A DNA stretch of 64,000 bases, from positions 1,674,001 through 1,738,000 of the forward strand of contig NZ_CP044129.1 in NCBI RefSeq assembly GCF_009617995.1, read 5' to 3'. A model generated the notes under the pieces. The model was given only the letters and a program-made list of their open reading frames with translations. It ran no database searches and had not been told where the DNA came from. The DNA comes from Halomicrobium sp. LC1Hm. GTDB taxonomy: Archaea > Halobacteriota > Halobacteria > Halobacteriales > Haloarculaceae. A program made the translations under genes and the position numbers. Positions 8,096-15,583 of the stretch are shown here, one piece after another (position 1 is the first letter of the stretch; every line of letters begins with the position of its first letter).

Positions 8096-9133
8096 CTAAT
8101 GGCCCCCCACCTCCTCGACGCCGTAGATTCCCTGTGGACGGACGATCAGCGCCACGACGAGGATCATGAAGATGGCGACCTCCGGGAGCCAGGTCCACTC
8201 GACGACGACGTTCTGGAACCACCAGGTCGTCGTCGCGTCGACGAGGCCGACGATCAGCCCGCCCACGACCGTCCCCCGGAACGTGCCGAGCCCGCCGATG
8301 ATGACGACGACGAACGCCGGCAACAGCGATTCGGCGGCGAGCGGGACGCTCGCTCCCCAGACCGGATCCCACATCAGGAGAGTCCCGGCGACGCCCGCGA
8401 CGCCCGCCCCCAGCGCGAAGACGACGGTGAAGACGCGCCGAACGTCGATGCCGAGCGCCTCGGCCATCTCGCTGTCCTCGCTCCCGGCCCGGATGAACAG
8501 GCCGTAACGCGTGCGCGTGAGGAATCCCCAGATGGCAGCGACCGTCAGTGCGCCGAGGAGGATCTCGAACAGCGCGAGTCCGCGCACGGAGACCGGTCCG
8601 AGCGACTGGGACGTTTCCAGAAAGGCAGGGATCGTCCCGAGCGCCGCCTGCCACTCCGCGAGGGGCTGGAGGCCGTAGAAGCCGACGACGATCCGGGCCA
8701 GCTCTTCGAGCACGAGCGTCACGCCGAAGGTCAGCAGGATCTGGTAGATCAGCGGCCGATCGTACAGCGGCCGGATCAGGCTCACCTCGATGGAACCACC
8801 CAGTGCCGACAGCAGGCCGAAGACGACCGCCATCGCCACGAAAAACAGCGCCAGCCGAGCCCACGGCCCCGTTCCCTGTGCCACCGTCAGGACCATCACG
8901 AGGCCGCCGAGGTACGCGCCGATCATCGTCAGCGCACCGTGGGCGAAGTTCAGCACGCCCAGCAGCCCGAAGATCAGCGTCAGCCCGGCCGCGATCATGA
9001 CGTAGATCGCCGCCTTCGAGAGCCCCTGGAGGACGACCTCCGCGAACGTGCTCGGCCGGACGAACTCGGCGAGGCCGTCGACGAAACCCACCTGCAAGAG
9101 GGCCTGCTGGACCAGTTCGAGCGCGAGCGTCAT
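8096..9133 (-). CDS. livH: Branched-chain-type ABC transporter permease
   Basis: 345 residues, LivH-type permease partner of LivM. It shows GLSKAAIYVMIAAGLTLIFG and the signature GVLNFAHGALTMIGAYLGGL near residues 55-75. The coupling loop RAGSEDSEMAEALGIDVRRV is the cytoplasmic EAA-like segment. The start at 9133 (MTLALELVQQALLQ) overlaps the livF stop by four bases (ATGA). Together with LivM it should form the transmembrane channel of the importer. Confidence 0.9.
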   Translation of the reverse strand: MTLALELVQQALLQVGFVDGLAEFVRPSTFAEVVLQGLSKAAIYVMIAAGLTLIFGLLGVLNFAHGALTMIGAYLGGLVMVLTVAQGTGPWARLALFFVAMAVVFGLLSALGGSIEVSLIRPLYDRPLIYQILLTFGVTLVLEELARIVVGFYGLQPLAEWQAALGTIPAFLETSQSLGPVSVRGLALFEILLGALTVAAIWGFLTRTRYGLFIRAGSEDSEMAEALGIDVRRVFTVVFALGAGVAGVAGTLLMWDPVWGASVPLAAESLLPAFVVVIIGGLGTFRGTVVGGLIVGLVDATTTWWFQNVVVEWTWLPEVAIFMILVVALIVRPQGIYGVEEVGGH

Positions 9134-9828
9134 GCGGACAGGTACCTCCTGAGTCGGTCGTCGTCGGCCGACACCGCGTCGGCGTCGCCCTCGTCGACCA
9201 CCCGCCCGTTGTCGAGGACGTAGAAGCGATCTGCCAGATCCAGCGCCAGCGGGAGGTTCTGCTCGACCAGCAGCATCGTCGTCTCGCTGGCGGCCGCGGC
9301 CAGTGCGTCGGCCACGTCTGCGACGATCTGGGGGGCGAGCCCCTCGCTGGGTTCGTCCACCAGCAGGAGGTCGTTGTCCCCGACCAGTCCGCGGCCGAGT
9401 GCGAGCATCTGCTGTTGGCCCCCCGAGAGCGTGCCGGCCGCCTGATCGCGGCGCTGTTCGAGGATCGGGAACGTCTCGAAGGCGATCGACAGCGCCTCGG
9501 CCACGTCGTCGCCGTCGGGCACCGACACGCGGAGGTTCTCCGCGACGCTCAGCTGCGAGAAGATCCGCCGGTCCTCGGGGATCCACCCGACGCCCATCTC
9601 CGCGACCTCGTGTGTCCGGCGGCCGACGAGATCGGTCCCGTCGTAGGTCACGCTCCCCGACCGCGGGGGCGTCAACTGGAGGATCGAGCGCAGCGTCGTC
9701 GTCTTCCCGACGCCGTTGCGACCCATCAGTGCGACCACGTCGCCGCGCTCGACCGACAGGGAGACGCCTTCGAGCACGTGGCTCTCGCCGTAGTACGTCT
9801 CGATGTCGGCCACGTCGAGCAGGGCCAC
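9130..9828 (-). CDS. livF: Branched-chain-type ABC transporter ATPase
   Basis: 232 residues, LivF-type ATPase. Walker A is GRNGVGKTTTL (about 36-46), the ABC signature is LSGGQQQMLALGRGL (about 134-148), and Walker B is LLLVDEPSEGLAPQ. The opening MALLDVADIETYYGESHVLEGVSLSV is typical. One base separates it from livG, and it overlaps livH, so the genes are co-transcribed. It powers uptake from the cytoplasmic side. Confidence 0.92.
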   Translation of the reverse strand: MALLDVADIETYYGESHVLEGVSLSVERGDVVALMGRNGVGKTTTLRSILQLTPPRSGSVTYDGTDLVGRRTHEVAEMGVGWIPEDRRIFSQLSVAENLRVSVPDGDDVAEALSIAFETFPILEQRRDQAAGTLSGGQQQMLALGRGLVGDNDLLLVDEPSEGLAPQIVADVADALAAAASETTMLLVEQNLPLALDLADRFYVLDNGRVVDEGDADAVSADDDRLRRYLSA

Positions 9829-9829
9829 G

Positions 9830-10630
9830 CTACGCGACCCCCTCGGGCTCGCCCGGTTCGTCGCCGTCTTCGGTCAGGTCGCCGGTCTCGTAGCCGCCGA
9901 GATAGGCCTCCTGGACGGCCGGATCGGCCCGAACGGCGTCCGGTTCGCCGTCGGCGATCACCGACCCCTGGTTCAGGACGACCACGCGGTCCGAGACCTC
10001 CATCACGATGTCCATGTTGTGCTCGACGAGCAGGACCGCGTGGTCTCGGGCCACGTCCTCGATAAGCGCGACGATGTCGTCGACGCTCTCGGAGCTGACA
10101 CCGGCGTTCGGTTCGTCGAGCAAGAGCACGTCCGGGTCGCCGGCCAGCGCGATGGCCACTTCGAGTTGTCGGCCCGCTCCGTGGCTGAGGTTCTGTGCGA
10201 GATCGTCGGCCCGCTCGGACAGCCCGACCCGTTCGAGGATGTCGCGAGCCGCGGTCAGATCCGCCTCGTAGGCGTCGCTGGTCCGCCAGAACGTCGCCGC
10301 GTGGTCGCTGTGGGCCTGTACGGCGACCCTGACGTTTTCGAGTACCGTCGAGGTCGGGAAGACGTTCGTGATCTGGTACGAGCGGTGGACGCCGAGGCTC
10401 GCGATCTCGGCCGGGGGCGTCGCCGTCACGTCCACCCAGTCGCCGTCGTGGCGGAACTCGATCCGTCCGTCTGTCGGCTCCAGTGCGCCCGTCAGCAGGT
10501 CGAAGAACGTCGTCTTGCCCGCGCCGTTGGGGCCGATCAGCGAGCACAGCTCCGACCCGAGGTCGAAGTCGACGCCGTCGACCGCCGTGATACCGCCGAA
10601 CCGCTTCGTGAGTCCCCGCGTCCTGAGCAT
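9830..10630 (-). CDS. livG: Branched-chain-type ABC transporter ATPase
   Basis: 266 residues, LivG-type ATPase. Walker A is GPNGAGKTTFF (about 33-43). The signature region reads NLSHGAGRQLEVAIALAGDP (LSHGAGRQLE instead of LSGGQ, usual for LivG), and Walker B is VLLLDEPNAGVSSESVDD. The C-terminus (about 225-266) has the LivG-specific NQGSVIADGEPDAVRADP and AYLGGYE. It starts at 10630 with MLRTRGLTKRFGGITAVDG, one base downstream of the livK stop. Confidence 0.92.
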   Translation of the reverse strand: MLRTRGLTKRFGGITAVDGVDFDLGSELCSLIGPNGAGKTTFFDLLTGALEPTDGRIEFRHDGDWVDVTATPPAEIASLGVHRSYQITNVFPTSTVLENVRVAVQAHSDHAATFWRTSDAYEADLTAARDILERVGLSERADDLAQNLSHGAGRQLEVAIALAGDPDVLLLDEPNAGVSSESVDDIVALIEDVARDHAVLLVEHNMDIVMEVSDRVVVLNQGSVIADGEPDAVRADPAVQEAYLGGYETGDLTEDGDEPGEPEGVA

Positions 10631-10631
10631 G

Positions 10632-12047
10632 TTACAACGAGCAGTTCATGTCGTCGCTGTCTGCCGGAATCGTTACCTGGTCGCCGGAGATTCGGGCCAG
10701 GGGATCGCCGGGCTGGATGAGCGAGTCCCAGCTGTCGGCCCACTGGTCCTGTGTCGGAACGGGGTTGGCGACGGTCATCTCCGAACGGGCCTGGTTGTTG
10801 TACTCCTGGAAGGTGTAGCCGTTCTCGCCTTTCGGCGTGTCGGTGACAGTCATCCCCTTGAGCGCGCCCGTGATGTCGTCTGGGTCCGTCGAGCTGCCCT
10901 CGGTGACGGCCTGGTGGATCGCCGACGCGCCCGTGAACGTGCCTGCGGTAAAGAGGTCGGGAACGACGCCGTAGGCGTTCGTGTACGACTCGACGAAGGC
11001 GTCGTTGATCGGGTTGTCGTACTGGTTCCAGTGATAGCGCGTCGTGAACGGTCCCAGTCCCGCGCCCTCGATTTTCTCCTCTGTGAGCGGGTCGCCGAGC
11101 ACGCGCTGCATCGTCTGGCCGACGACGGCGTTCGTGATCCGGGTGGCGAACCCGCCGAAGGCGCGATAGGAGTAGTCGCCCGAGAGGAAGGCGCTGAACA
11201 GGTTCGGGAGCGTCGCGACGGTGAACCCGCCGACGATCCCCTCCGCGCCCGCGTCTTCTGCGTTCTCCAGCAGCCCGTCCCACTCCGAGTACCCCTGGTT
11301 GACGAACCGCTCGCCGACGATCTCGATGCCCTCGGACTCCAGCACCGATCGGTAGTTGTTGACGACGGCCCGGCCGAAGCTGTAGTCCGCGCCGAACAGG
11401 TACACCTTCGATACGTCGGTCTCGGTGGCGACGTACCGGCCGCCAGAGCGGGCGTCCATCGCCGTGTTCTCGCTGGCACGGTACACCAGATCGCCGCAGG
11501 TCTCGCTCTCGGCGGTGATCCCCGCCGACGCCGCCGGCCCGACCATCATCGGGACCGACGACGCCTTCACGACGTTGGTGATGACACGCGAGGCCGCGCC
11601 CGAGGACGAACAGCCAAAGAGCATGTCGACGCCCTCGTTGCTCACCAGATCCGTCGCGGCCGACTGCGCGCCGTCGGCGGTGAACTCCGTGTCGCGGACG
11701 ATCAGCTCGTACTCCACGTCGCCGGCCGAGACTGTCGTCGTCCCGGTGCCCACGTCGGTGGGCGGATCGGCGTCGGCCTTGTACGCGAGCCCGGAGAGCA
11801 GTCCCCAGAGGCCCTGCTGACCGTAGTACGCCAGGTCCCCCGAGAGCGGCTGGAGGACACCGATCGAGAGCCGTTGCGAACTCGACTGTGTCGTCGACGT
11901 GTCTTGCATGTTTGTCTCCGTGTCGCCGCCGTCGCCACTCGCCTCCGTGTCGCCGTCACCACCGTCGCCGGTACAGCCCGCGAGCGCGACGACGCCCGCA
12001 CCACCGAGCGATCGGATCGCACGCCGTCTCGTGACAGTCAGGTCCAT
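10632..12047 (-). CDS. livK: Branched-chain-type ABC transporter substrate-binding lipoprotein
   Basis: 471 residues. The N-terminus TRRRAIRSLGGAGVVALAGC is a Tat twin-arginine signal ending in a lipobox Cys, so the folded protein is exported and lipid-anchored. An Asp/Gly/Ser/Thr-rich linker follows, then a type I periplasmic-binding domain (ISVGVLQPL-like start LSIGVLQPLSGDLAYYGQQG; FGCSSSGAASRVITNVV). The ligand of such proteins is an amino acid, amide, urea or aromatic carboxylate. The adjacent CoA ligase suggests a carboxylate here. It is the first gene of livKGFHM-KAS, and a palindrome 41-54 bases upstream of its ATG is a likely operator. Confidence 0.9.
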   Translation of the reverse strand: MDLTVTRRRAIRSLGGAGVVALAGCTGDGGDGDTEASGDGGDTETNMQDTSTTQSSSQRLSIGVLQPLSGDLAYYGQQGLWGLLSGLAYKADADPPTDVGTGTTTVSAGDVEYELIVRDTEFTADGAQSAATDLVSNEGVDMLFGCSSSGAASRVITNVVKASSVPMMVGPAASAGITAESETCGDLVYRASENTAMDARSGGRYVATETDVSKVYLFGADYSFGRAVVNNYRSVLESEGIEIVGERFVNQGYSEWDGLLENAEDAGAEGIVGGFTVATLPNLFSAFLSGDYSYRAFGGFATRITNAVVGQTMQRVLGDPLTEEKIEGAGLGPFTTRYHWNQYDNPINDAFVESYTNAYGVVPDLFTAGTFTGASAIHQAVTEGSSTDPDDITGALKGMTVTDTPKGENGYTFQEYNNQARSEMTVANPVPTQDQWADSWDSLIQPGDPLARISGDQVTIPADSDDMNCSL

Positions 12048-12087
12048 AACGAATAATGACTAGCTCCACAGCCACAAAGCCACGAAG

Positions 12088-12101
12088 GTTTACATGTTAA
12101 C
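12088..12101 (-). promoter_or_regulatory. Candidate operator palindrome upstream of livK
   Basis: GTTTACATGTTAAC is palindromic at 12 of 14 positions. It lies 41-54 bases upstream of the livK ATG, about where archaeal activators or repressors bind next to the BRE/TATA. An 11-of-14 match (GTTCACGTGTGAAC) sits 37-50 bases upstream of the hydrolase-ligase unit at 15381-15394. The HTH-10 protein encoded between the two units is the natural candidate to bind both. Confidence 0.45.
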
Positions 12102-12114
12102 GAGGGCGGGAGCG

Positions 12115-12816
12115 CTACTCGATGTCGTCCAGCGCCGTGACGACGCGGTGGATCATCTTCCGTTGCCCCCGACGGAGGTTCTTCGAGACCGCCGGCTTGG
12201 AGACGCCGAACTCGTCGGCCAGGCTCCCGAGGGTGGCGTCGCGCGGCGTCTCGAAGTAGCCACTGGAGACGGCGGCTTCCAGGGTCTCGCGTTCGGTGTC
12301 CGAGAGGTCCTGGCACCCCTCGATCAGCGTCATCGCCGCCCCGGCGTTTTGCACCAGATCACCCATCTCCGGGAGGGAGGTGTCGGTGCGCTCGACGACC
12401 TCGTACTCGTTGTTCCGGTCGAGCTCCGAGAGGGCGCTGTCGGCCTCGCTACTCGCGTCGAATCCGACGTGCCAGACCTCGCTCCCGTCCTCGATGTAGA
12501 AGGGGCCGGTGACGTAGCCGTCGTTGCTCCTGATCGTCGCCATCGCGTCGGTCTCGGCGATGACCGTCCTGATCTGGGCGACGTTGTCGCGCCGCGCTAC
12601 GAGCGAGCAGTCGTTCATGTTCCCGTGGTCGCGCAGCGTTTCGAGCCCCACGGAGAGCTCCTCTCGGTCGGCCCCCTCCACGACCATTCGCGTCTCTAAC
12701 TCCCGCGTTCGCCGATCGAAGTCCCAGTGGACGGCCGAAAAGGTGAGAGCGTGATCTGCCGTCGTATCGATGAACGGACAGTCGTACTGCTCTACGTCCA
12801 TTGATAGTTCGATCAT
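12115..12816 (-). CDS. HTH-10 (Bat-type) transcriptional regulator
   Basis: 233 residues. The C-terminal 55 residues contain the haloarchaeal HTH-10 (bacterio-opsin activator) domain: LSDTERETLEAAVSSGYFET, then TLGSLADEFGVSKPAVSKNL. The N-terminal 170 residues form the associated sensor-like domain without PAS or GAF motifs I can see. I chose the ATG at 12816 (MIELSMDVEQYDCPF); the longer frame upstream lacks protein character. It lies between livK and the acyl-CoA ligase, all on the same strand, so it probably controls this uptake cluster. Upstream of its own start, GTTTATCATGGTC (12852-12864) weakly resembles the cluster operator. Confidence 0.85.
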   Translation of the reverse strand: MIELSMDVEQYDCPFIDTTADHALTFSAVHWDFDRRTRELETRMVVEGADREELSVGLETLRDHGNMNDCSLVARRDNVAQIRTVIAETDAMATIRSNDGYVTGPFYIEDGSEVWHVGFDASSEADSALSELDRNNEYEVVERTDTSLPEMGDLVQNAGAAMTLIEGCQDLSDTERETLEAAVSSGYFETPRDATLGSLADEFGVSKPAVSKNLRRGQRKMIHRVVTALDDIE

Positions 12817-12902
12817 GCGACGACCTTTCTCTCTGTACCACACGCTAGACCATGATAAACAATTCCGCCCTCGAAGGTAGTAGGATGCTGTTACTGCGCT
12901 GA

Positions 12903-12985
12903 TACCGTCGCCGGACCACATTGCTGCACGCCACTGTGTCACGACAGTCGACGCCCAGGCGCGGCGACACTCGTCACAGACAGTA
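12903..12985. repeat. Possible decayed family I element at the ligase stop codon
   Basis: The right end CACAGACAGTA abuts the TCA stop codon (12986-12988), as in the intact family I copies (ACAGCCGGCAGTA then TCA). The left end TACCGTCGCCGG starts about 83 bases away and is only loosely similar to TACTGCCGGCTGT. Inner pairing is poor. This may be an old copy or coincidence. Confidence 0.3.
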
Positions 12986-14548
12986 TCAGGAACCGTACTC
13001 GTCAGCGACCGCGTCGCGGTCGATCTTGTCGGGGCCGCTGCGGGGGAGCGCGGAGACGAAGACGAGGTCTCTCGGTCGCTTGTACCGCGCGAGTCGGCCG
13101 TCCAGAAACGACGTGAGCTCTTCGAGCGTGAGCGAGTCGTCGCCGACGACGACGGCCCGGCCGACCTCGCCCCACTGGTCGTCGTCGACGGGCACGACGA
13201 CCACGTCGTCGACCTTCGGATGGGCGGAGACGGCGTCCTCGACCGCTGCGGGGAAGACGTTCTCGCCCCCACTGACGTACATGTTCTTCTTGCGGCCCTC
13301 GATGCTGACGTAGCCGTCGTCGTCGATCCGCGCGAGGTCGCCGGTAGCGAGCCAGCCGTCTTCCCGGAAGGTTGCGGCGGTCGCTTCGGGCCGGTGCCAG
13401 TACTCCGTCGCGGCGTGGGGCGACCGGAGGTGGAGTTCGCCGACTTCGCCGCGAGGGAGTTCCGTGCCGGTGTCGTCGACGATCCGCACGTCGACGTGGA
13501 CGTTCGGGACACCGACGGTGTCGGCCTTCTCGCTGGGCCAGTCGTCGGGCATCGCGAAGTTGTTGGGGCCACACTCGGTCAGCCCGTACCCCTGTGAGAG
13601 GTCGACGCCGCGGTCCCACCACGCCGACAGCACCGACTCTCGACAGGGGCCGCCGCCGGACTTGGCGAGTCGCAGCGTCGAGAGGTCGGTTTCGGCCCAC
13701 CGATCGTGGTCGACCATCATCCGCAACACCGCCGGGACGGCCACGAGGAGCGTGGCCGACCGCGCCTCGATCAGTTCGAGCACCTCGCCGGGATCGAACT
13801 CTCGGGCGAGGACGACGGTCCCGCCCATGTGAAAGACCGGCACCGTCAACACGTTCCACCCGCCGGTGTGGAACATCGGGAACGTCAGCGGCGTCACGTC
13901 GTCCGGCCGCAGCCCCCAGGCGGTGACGGTGTTGGTCGCGTTCCAGACGATCGCCTCGTGGCTGAGGACGGTCTCTTTGGGGGTCCCCGTCGAGCCGCCG
14001 GTGTGCAAGAACAGGTGTGGGGCTGCCGGCTCCAGCGTCGGCCCGTCGTAGGGGGATCGGTCGGCCGGCAGCGATTCGTCGAGGCGGTCCCAGGTCGTCT
14101 CGCCGGCCGTCGCCAGCGAGTGCACCGGACAGTCGATGTCGGCGTCGGCGAGGGCCTCGGCCGCGTCGTCGGCGAACGGCTCCTCGACGACGAGCAGCGA
14201 CGGGGCCACGTCGTCGAGCAGCGTCCCGAGTTCCGGCGGTGCCAGGCGATGGGAGAGGGGCGCGAGCACGCCGCCGGTCTTGCCCGTCGCGAAGAACAGA
14301 TCGACGAACTCGGGACGGTTTCGTGAGAGCACGGCGACGCGGCCGCCTGCGTCGGGATCTGCCCCGCCCTCGCGGGTCACGCCGTGATCGGCCAGCAAGC
14401 GCGCCCAGCCGTTGGCGCGGCGGTCGAGTTCCGCGTAGGTGTACTCCGTGCCGCTGGTCGCGTCGACCAGTCCGACCCGGTCGGGCGACAGCGCCCGCCT
14501 GCGTGCGCTCCAGTCACCCACCCACCGCTGGGGCCCGTGCTCAGACAT
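12986..14548 (-). CDS. AMP-forming acyl-CoA ligase (ANL superfamily)
   Basis: 520 residues. It adenylates a carboxylate and transfers it to CoA. The P-loop motif LFLHTGGSTGTPKETVLSHE (about 168-187) and the A5-like QGYGLTECGPNNFAMPD are present. ATGDLARIDDDGYVSIEGRK (about 400) carries the ATP-binding Asp, and the C-terminal DPRSGPDKIDR-like region ALPRSGPDKIDRDAVADEYG has the catalytic Lys. The substrate is unknown: medium-chain or aromatic acids are typical for this subgroup. Its start overlaps the hydrolase stop by eight bases. Its TGA stop is preceded on the plus strand by ACAGACAGTA, which looks like the end of a decayed family I element. Confidence 0.9.
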   Translation of the reverse strand: MSEHGPQRWVGDWSARRRALSPDRVGLVDATSGTEYTYAELDRRANGWARLLADHGVTREGGADPDAGGRVAVLSRNRPEFVDLFFATGKTGGVLAPLSHRLAPPELGTLLDDVAPSLLVVEEPFADDAAEALADADIDCPVHSLATAGETTWDRLDESLPADRSPYDGPTLEPAAPHLFLHTGGSTGTPKETVLSHEAIVWNATNTVTAWGLRPDDVTPLTFPMFHTGGWNVLTVPVFHMGGTVVLAREFDPGEVLELIEARSATLLVAVPAVLRMMVDHDRWAETDLSTLRLAKSGGGPCRESVLSAWWDRGVDLSQGYGLTECGPNNFAMPDDWPSEKADTVGVPNVHVDVRIVDDTGTELPRGEVGELHLRSPHAATEYWHRPEATAATFREDGWLATGDLARIDDDGYVSIEGRKKNMYVSGGENVFPAAVEDAVSAHPKVDDVVVVPVDDDQWGEVGRAVVVGDDSLTLEELTSFLDGRLARYKRPRDLVFVSALPRSGPDKIDRDAVADEYGS

Positions 14549-15344
14549 CGCCGAGGAACGACCGGAGGTGTTCGTTGACGGTGTCGGCCTGTTCGATGAA
14601 ACAGAGGTGCGAGCCGCCCTCGACGGCCACCAGGCGACTGTGGGGAATCGCTTCGTCGAGCAGCGTCGCGTTCTCGAAGGGGATCACCTCGTCGGCGGTG
14701 CCGTGGACGATCAGCGTCGGCAGGTCGATCGCCCCGAGCCTGTCGCTCTCGTCGAAACCGACCGCGGCGGCGCTCTGCCACTCGTAGGCCTCCTCGGAGG
14801 GGTCGGTCTCCAGTCGCCACTCGACGATGCGGTCGACGACATCGGACCGGTCCTCCCAGAACTCGTCAGTCACGGCCGGGCGCATCTTGTGTCGGATCGT
14901 CGCCGCCTCGTCGTACTCCTCGGGGACGTTCAACATCCGCTGCTGGGTGTCCGCCGGAATCGGGACCGCCGCCTCGCCGCCCGGCGTCGTCGCGATCAGC
15001 GTCAGCGAGTCGGCCCGATCGTAGTCGAGGACGTACTGCTGGGCGATCATGCCGCCCAGGCTCGCACCCACGACGTGGGCCGTCTCGACGCCAGCGTCGT
15101 CGAGCACGGCCTCGAAGTCGCCCGCCATCTGCTCGGTGGTGTACGGCCCCGGCGGCTCGTCGGAGTCGCCCGTGCCGCGGTTGTCCCAGACCAGCGTCTC
15201 GTAGGACTCCGAGAGCGCCTCGCGCTGCCAGCGCCACATCCAGGTGCCGTAGCTCAGCCCCTCGACGAACGCGACCGTCTCGGCGTCTGCGGGTCCCGAG
15301 CGTTCGTAGGCGAGCGTTACACCGTCGTGCGTGGCAGTCGGCAT
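14541..15344 (-). CDS. Alpha/beta hydrolase
   Basis: 267 residues of the alpha/beta hydrolase fold, close to 3-oxoadipate enol-lactonase-like and haloperoxidase-like enzymes. The nucleophile elbow is VVGASLGGMIAQ (Ser about 97), the acid is likely the Asp or Glu around VHGTADEVIPFENA, and the His is in VEGGSHLCFIEQ. WDNRGTGDSDEPPGPYTTEQ is the conserved strand-4 region. It starts at 15344 (MPTATHDGVTLAYERSG) and overlaps the CoA ligase by eight bases. It may release a free acid that the ligase then activates. Confidence 0.85.
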   Translation of the reverse strand: MPTATHDGVTLAYERSGPADAETVAFVEGLSYGTWMWRWQREALSESYETLVWDNRGTGDSDEPPGPYTTEQMAGDFEAVLDDAGVETAHVVGASLGGMIAQQYVLDYDRADSLTLIATTPGGEAAVPIPADTQQRMLNVPEEYDEAATIRHKMRPAVTDEFWEDRSDVVDRIVEWRLETDPSEEAYEWQSAAAVGFDESDRLGAIDLPTLIVHGTADEVIPFENATLLDEAIPHSRLVAVEGGSHLCFIEQADTVNEHLRSFLGDV

Positions 15345-15380
15345 AGTTTCACTTGGTCGTGATATCCCATCAACATTGAC

Positions 15381-15394
15381 GTTCACGTGTGAAC
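15381..15394 (-). promoter_or_regulatory. Candidate operator palindrome upstream of the hydrolase-ligase operon
   Basis: GTTCACGTGTGAAC is a perfect 6+6 inverted repeat with a GT spacer, 37-50 bases upstream of the hydrolase ATG. It matches the palindrome before livK at 11 of 14 positions and at nearly the same distance, which suggests one regulator for both transcription units. Confidence 0.45.
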
Positions 15395-15554
15395 CCTGGC
15401 TCTCCACACCGGCGGCCGCCGCGACTGTTCCGTTCGACGGAACGCCCGCTGGCGGTCGATCTGGGACCGAGCCACGACGTTCCGTGGCAAGGCAATCATA
15501 AACAATGGACGAATGCTTACAGTGGGACGACAGGCATTTTGACTTTCGCTAGAG

Positions 15555-15560
15555 TTTTAG
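15555..15560 (+). promoter_or_regulatory. TATA box for ppc
   Basis: TTTTAG is centred about 26 bases before the ppc ATG, consistent with a leaderless transcript. This supports the start at 15584 over the upstream open frame. Confidence 0.5.
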
Positions 15561-15583
15561 GACTCCCCCGAGTCTCCACTGGT

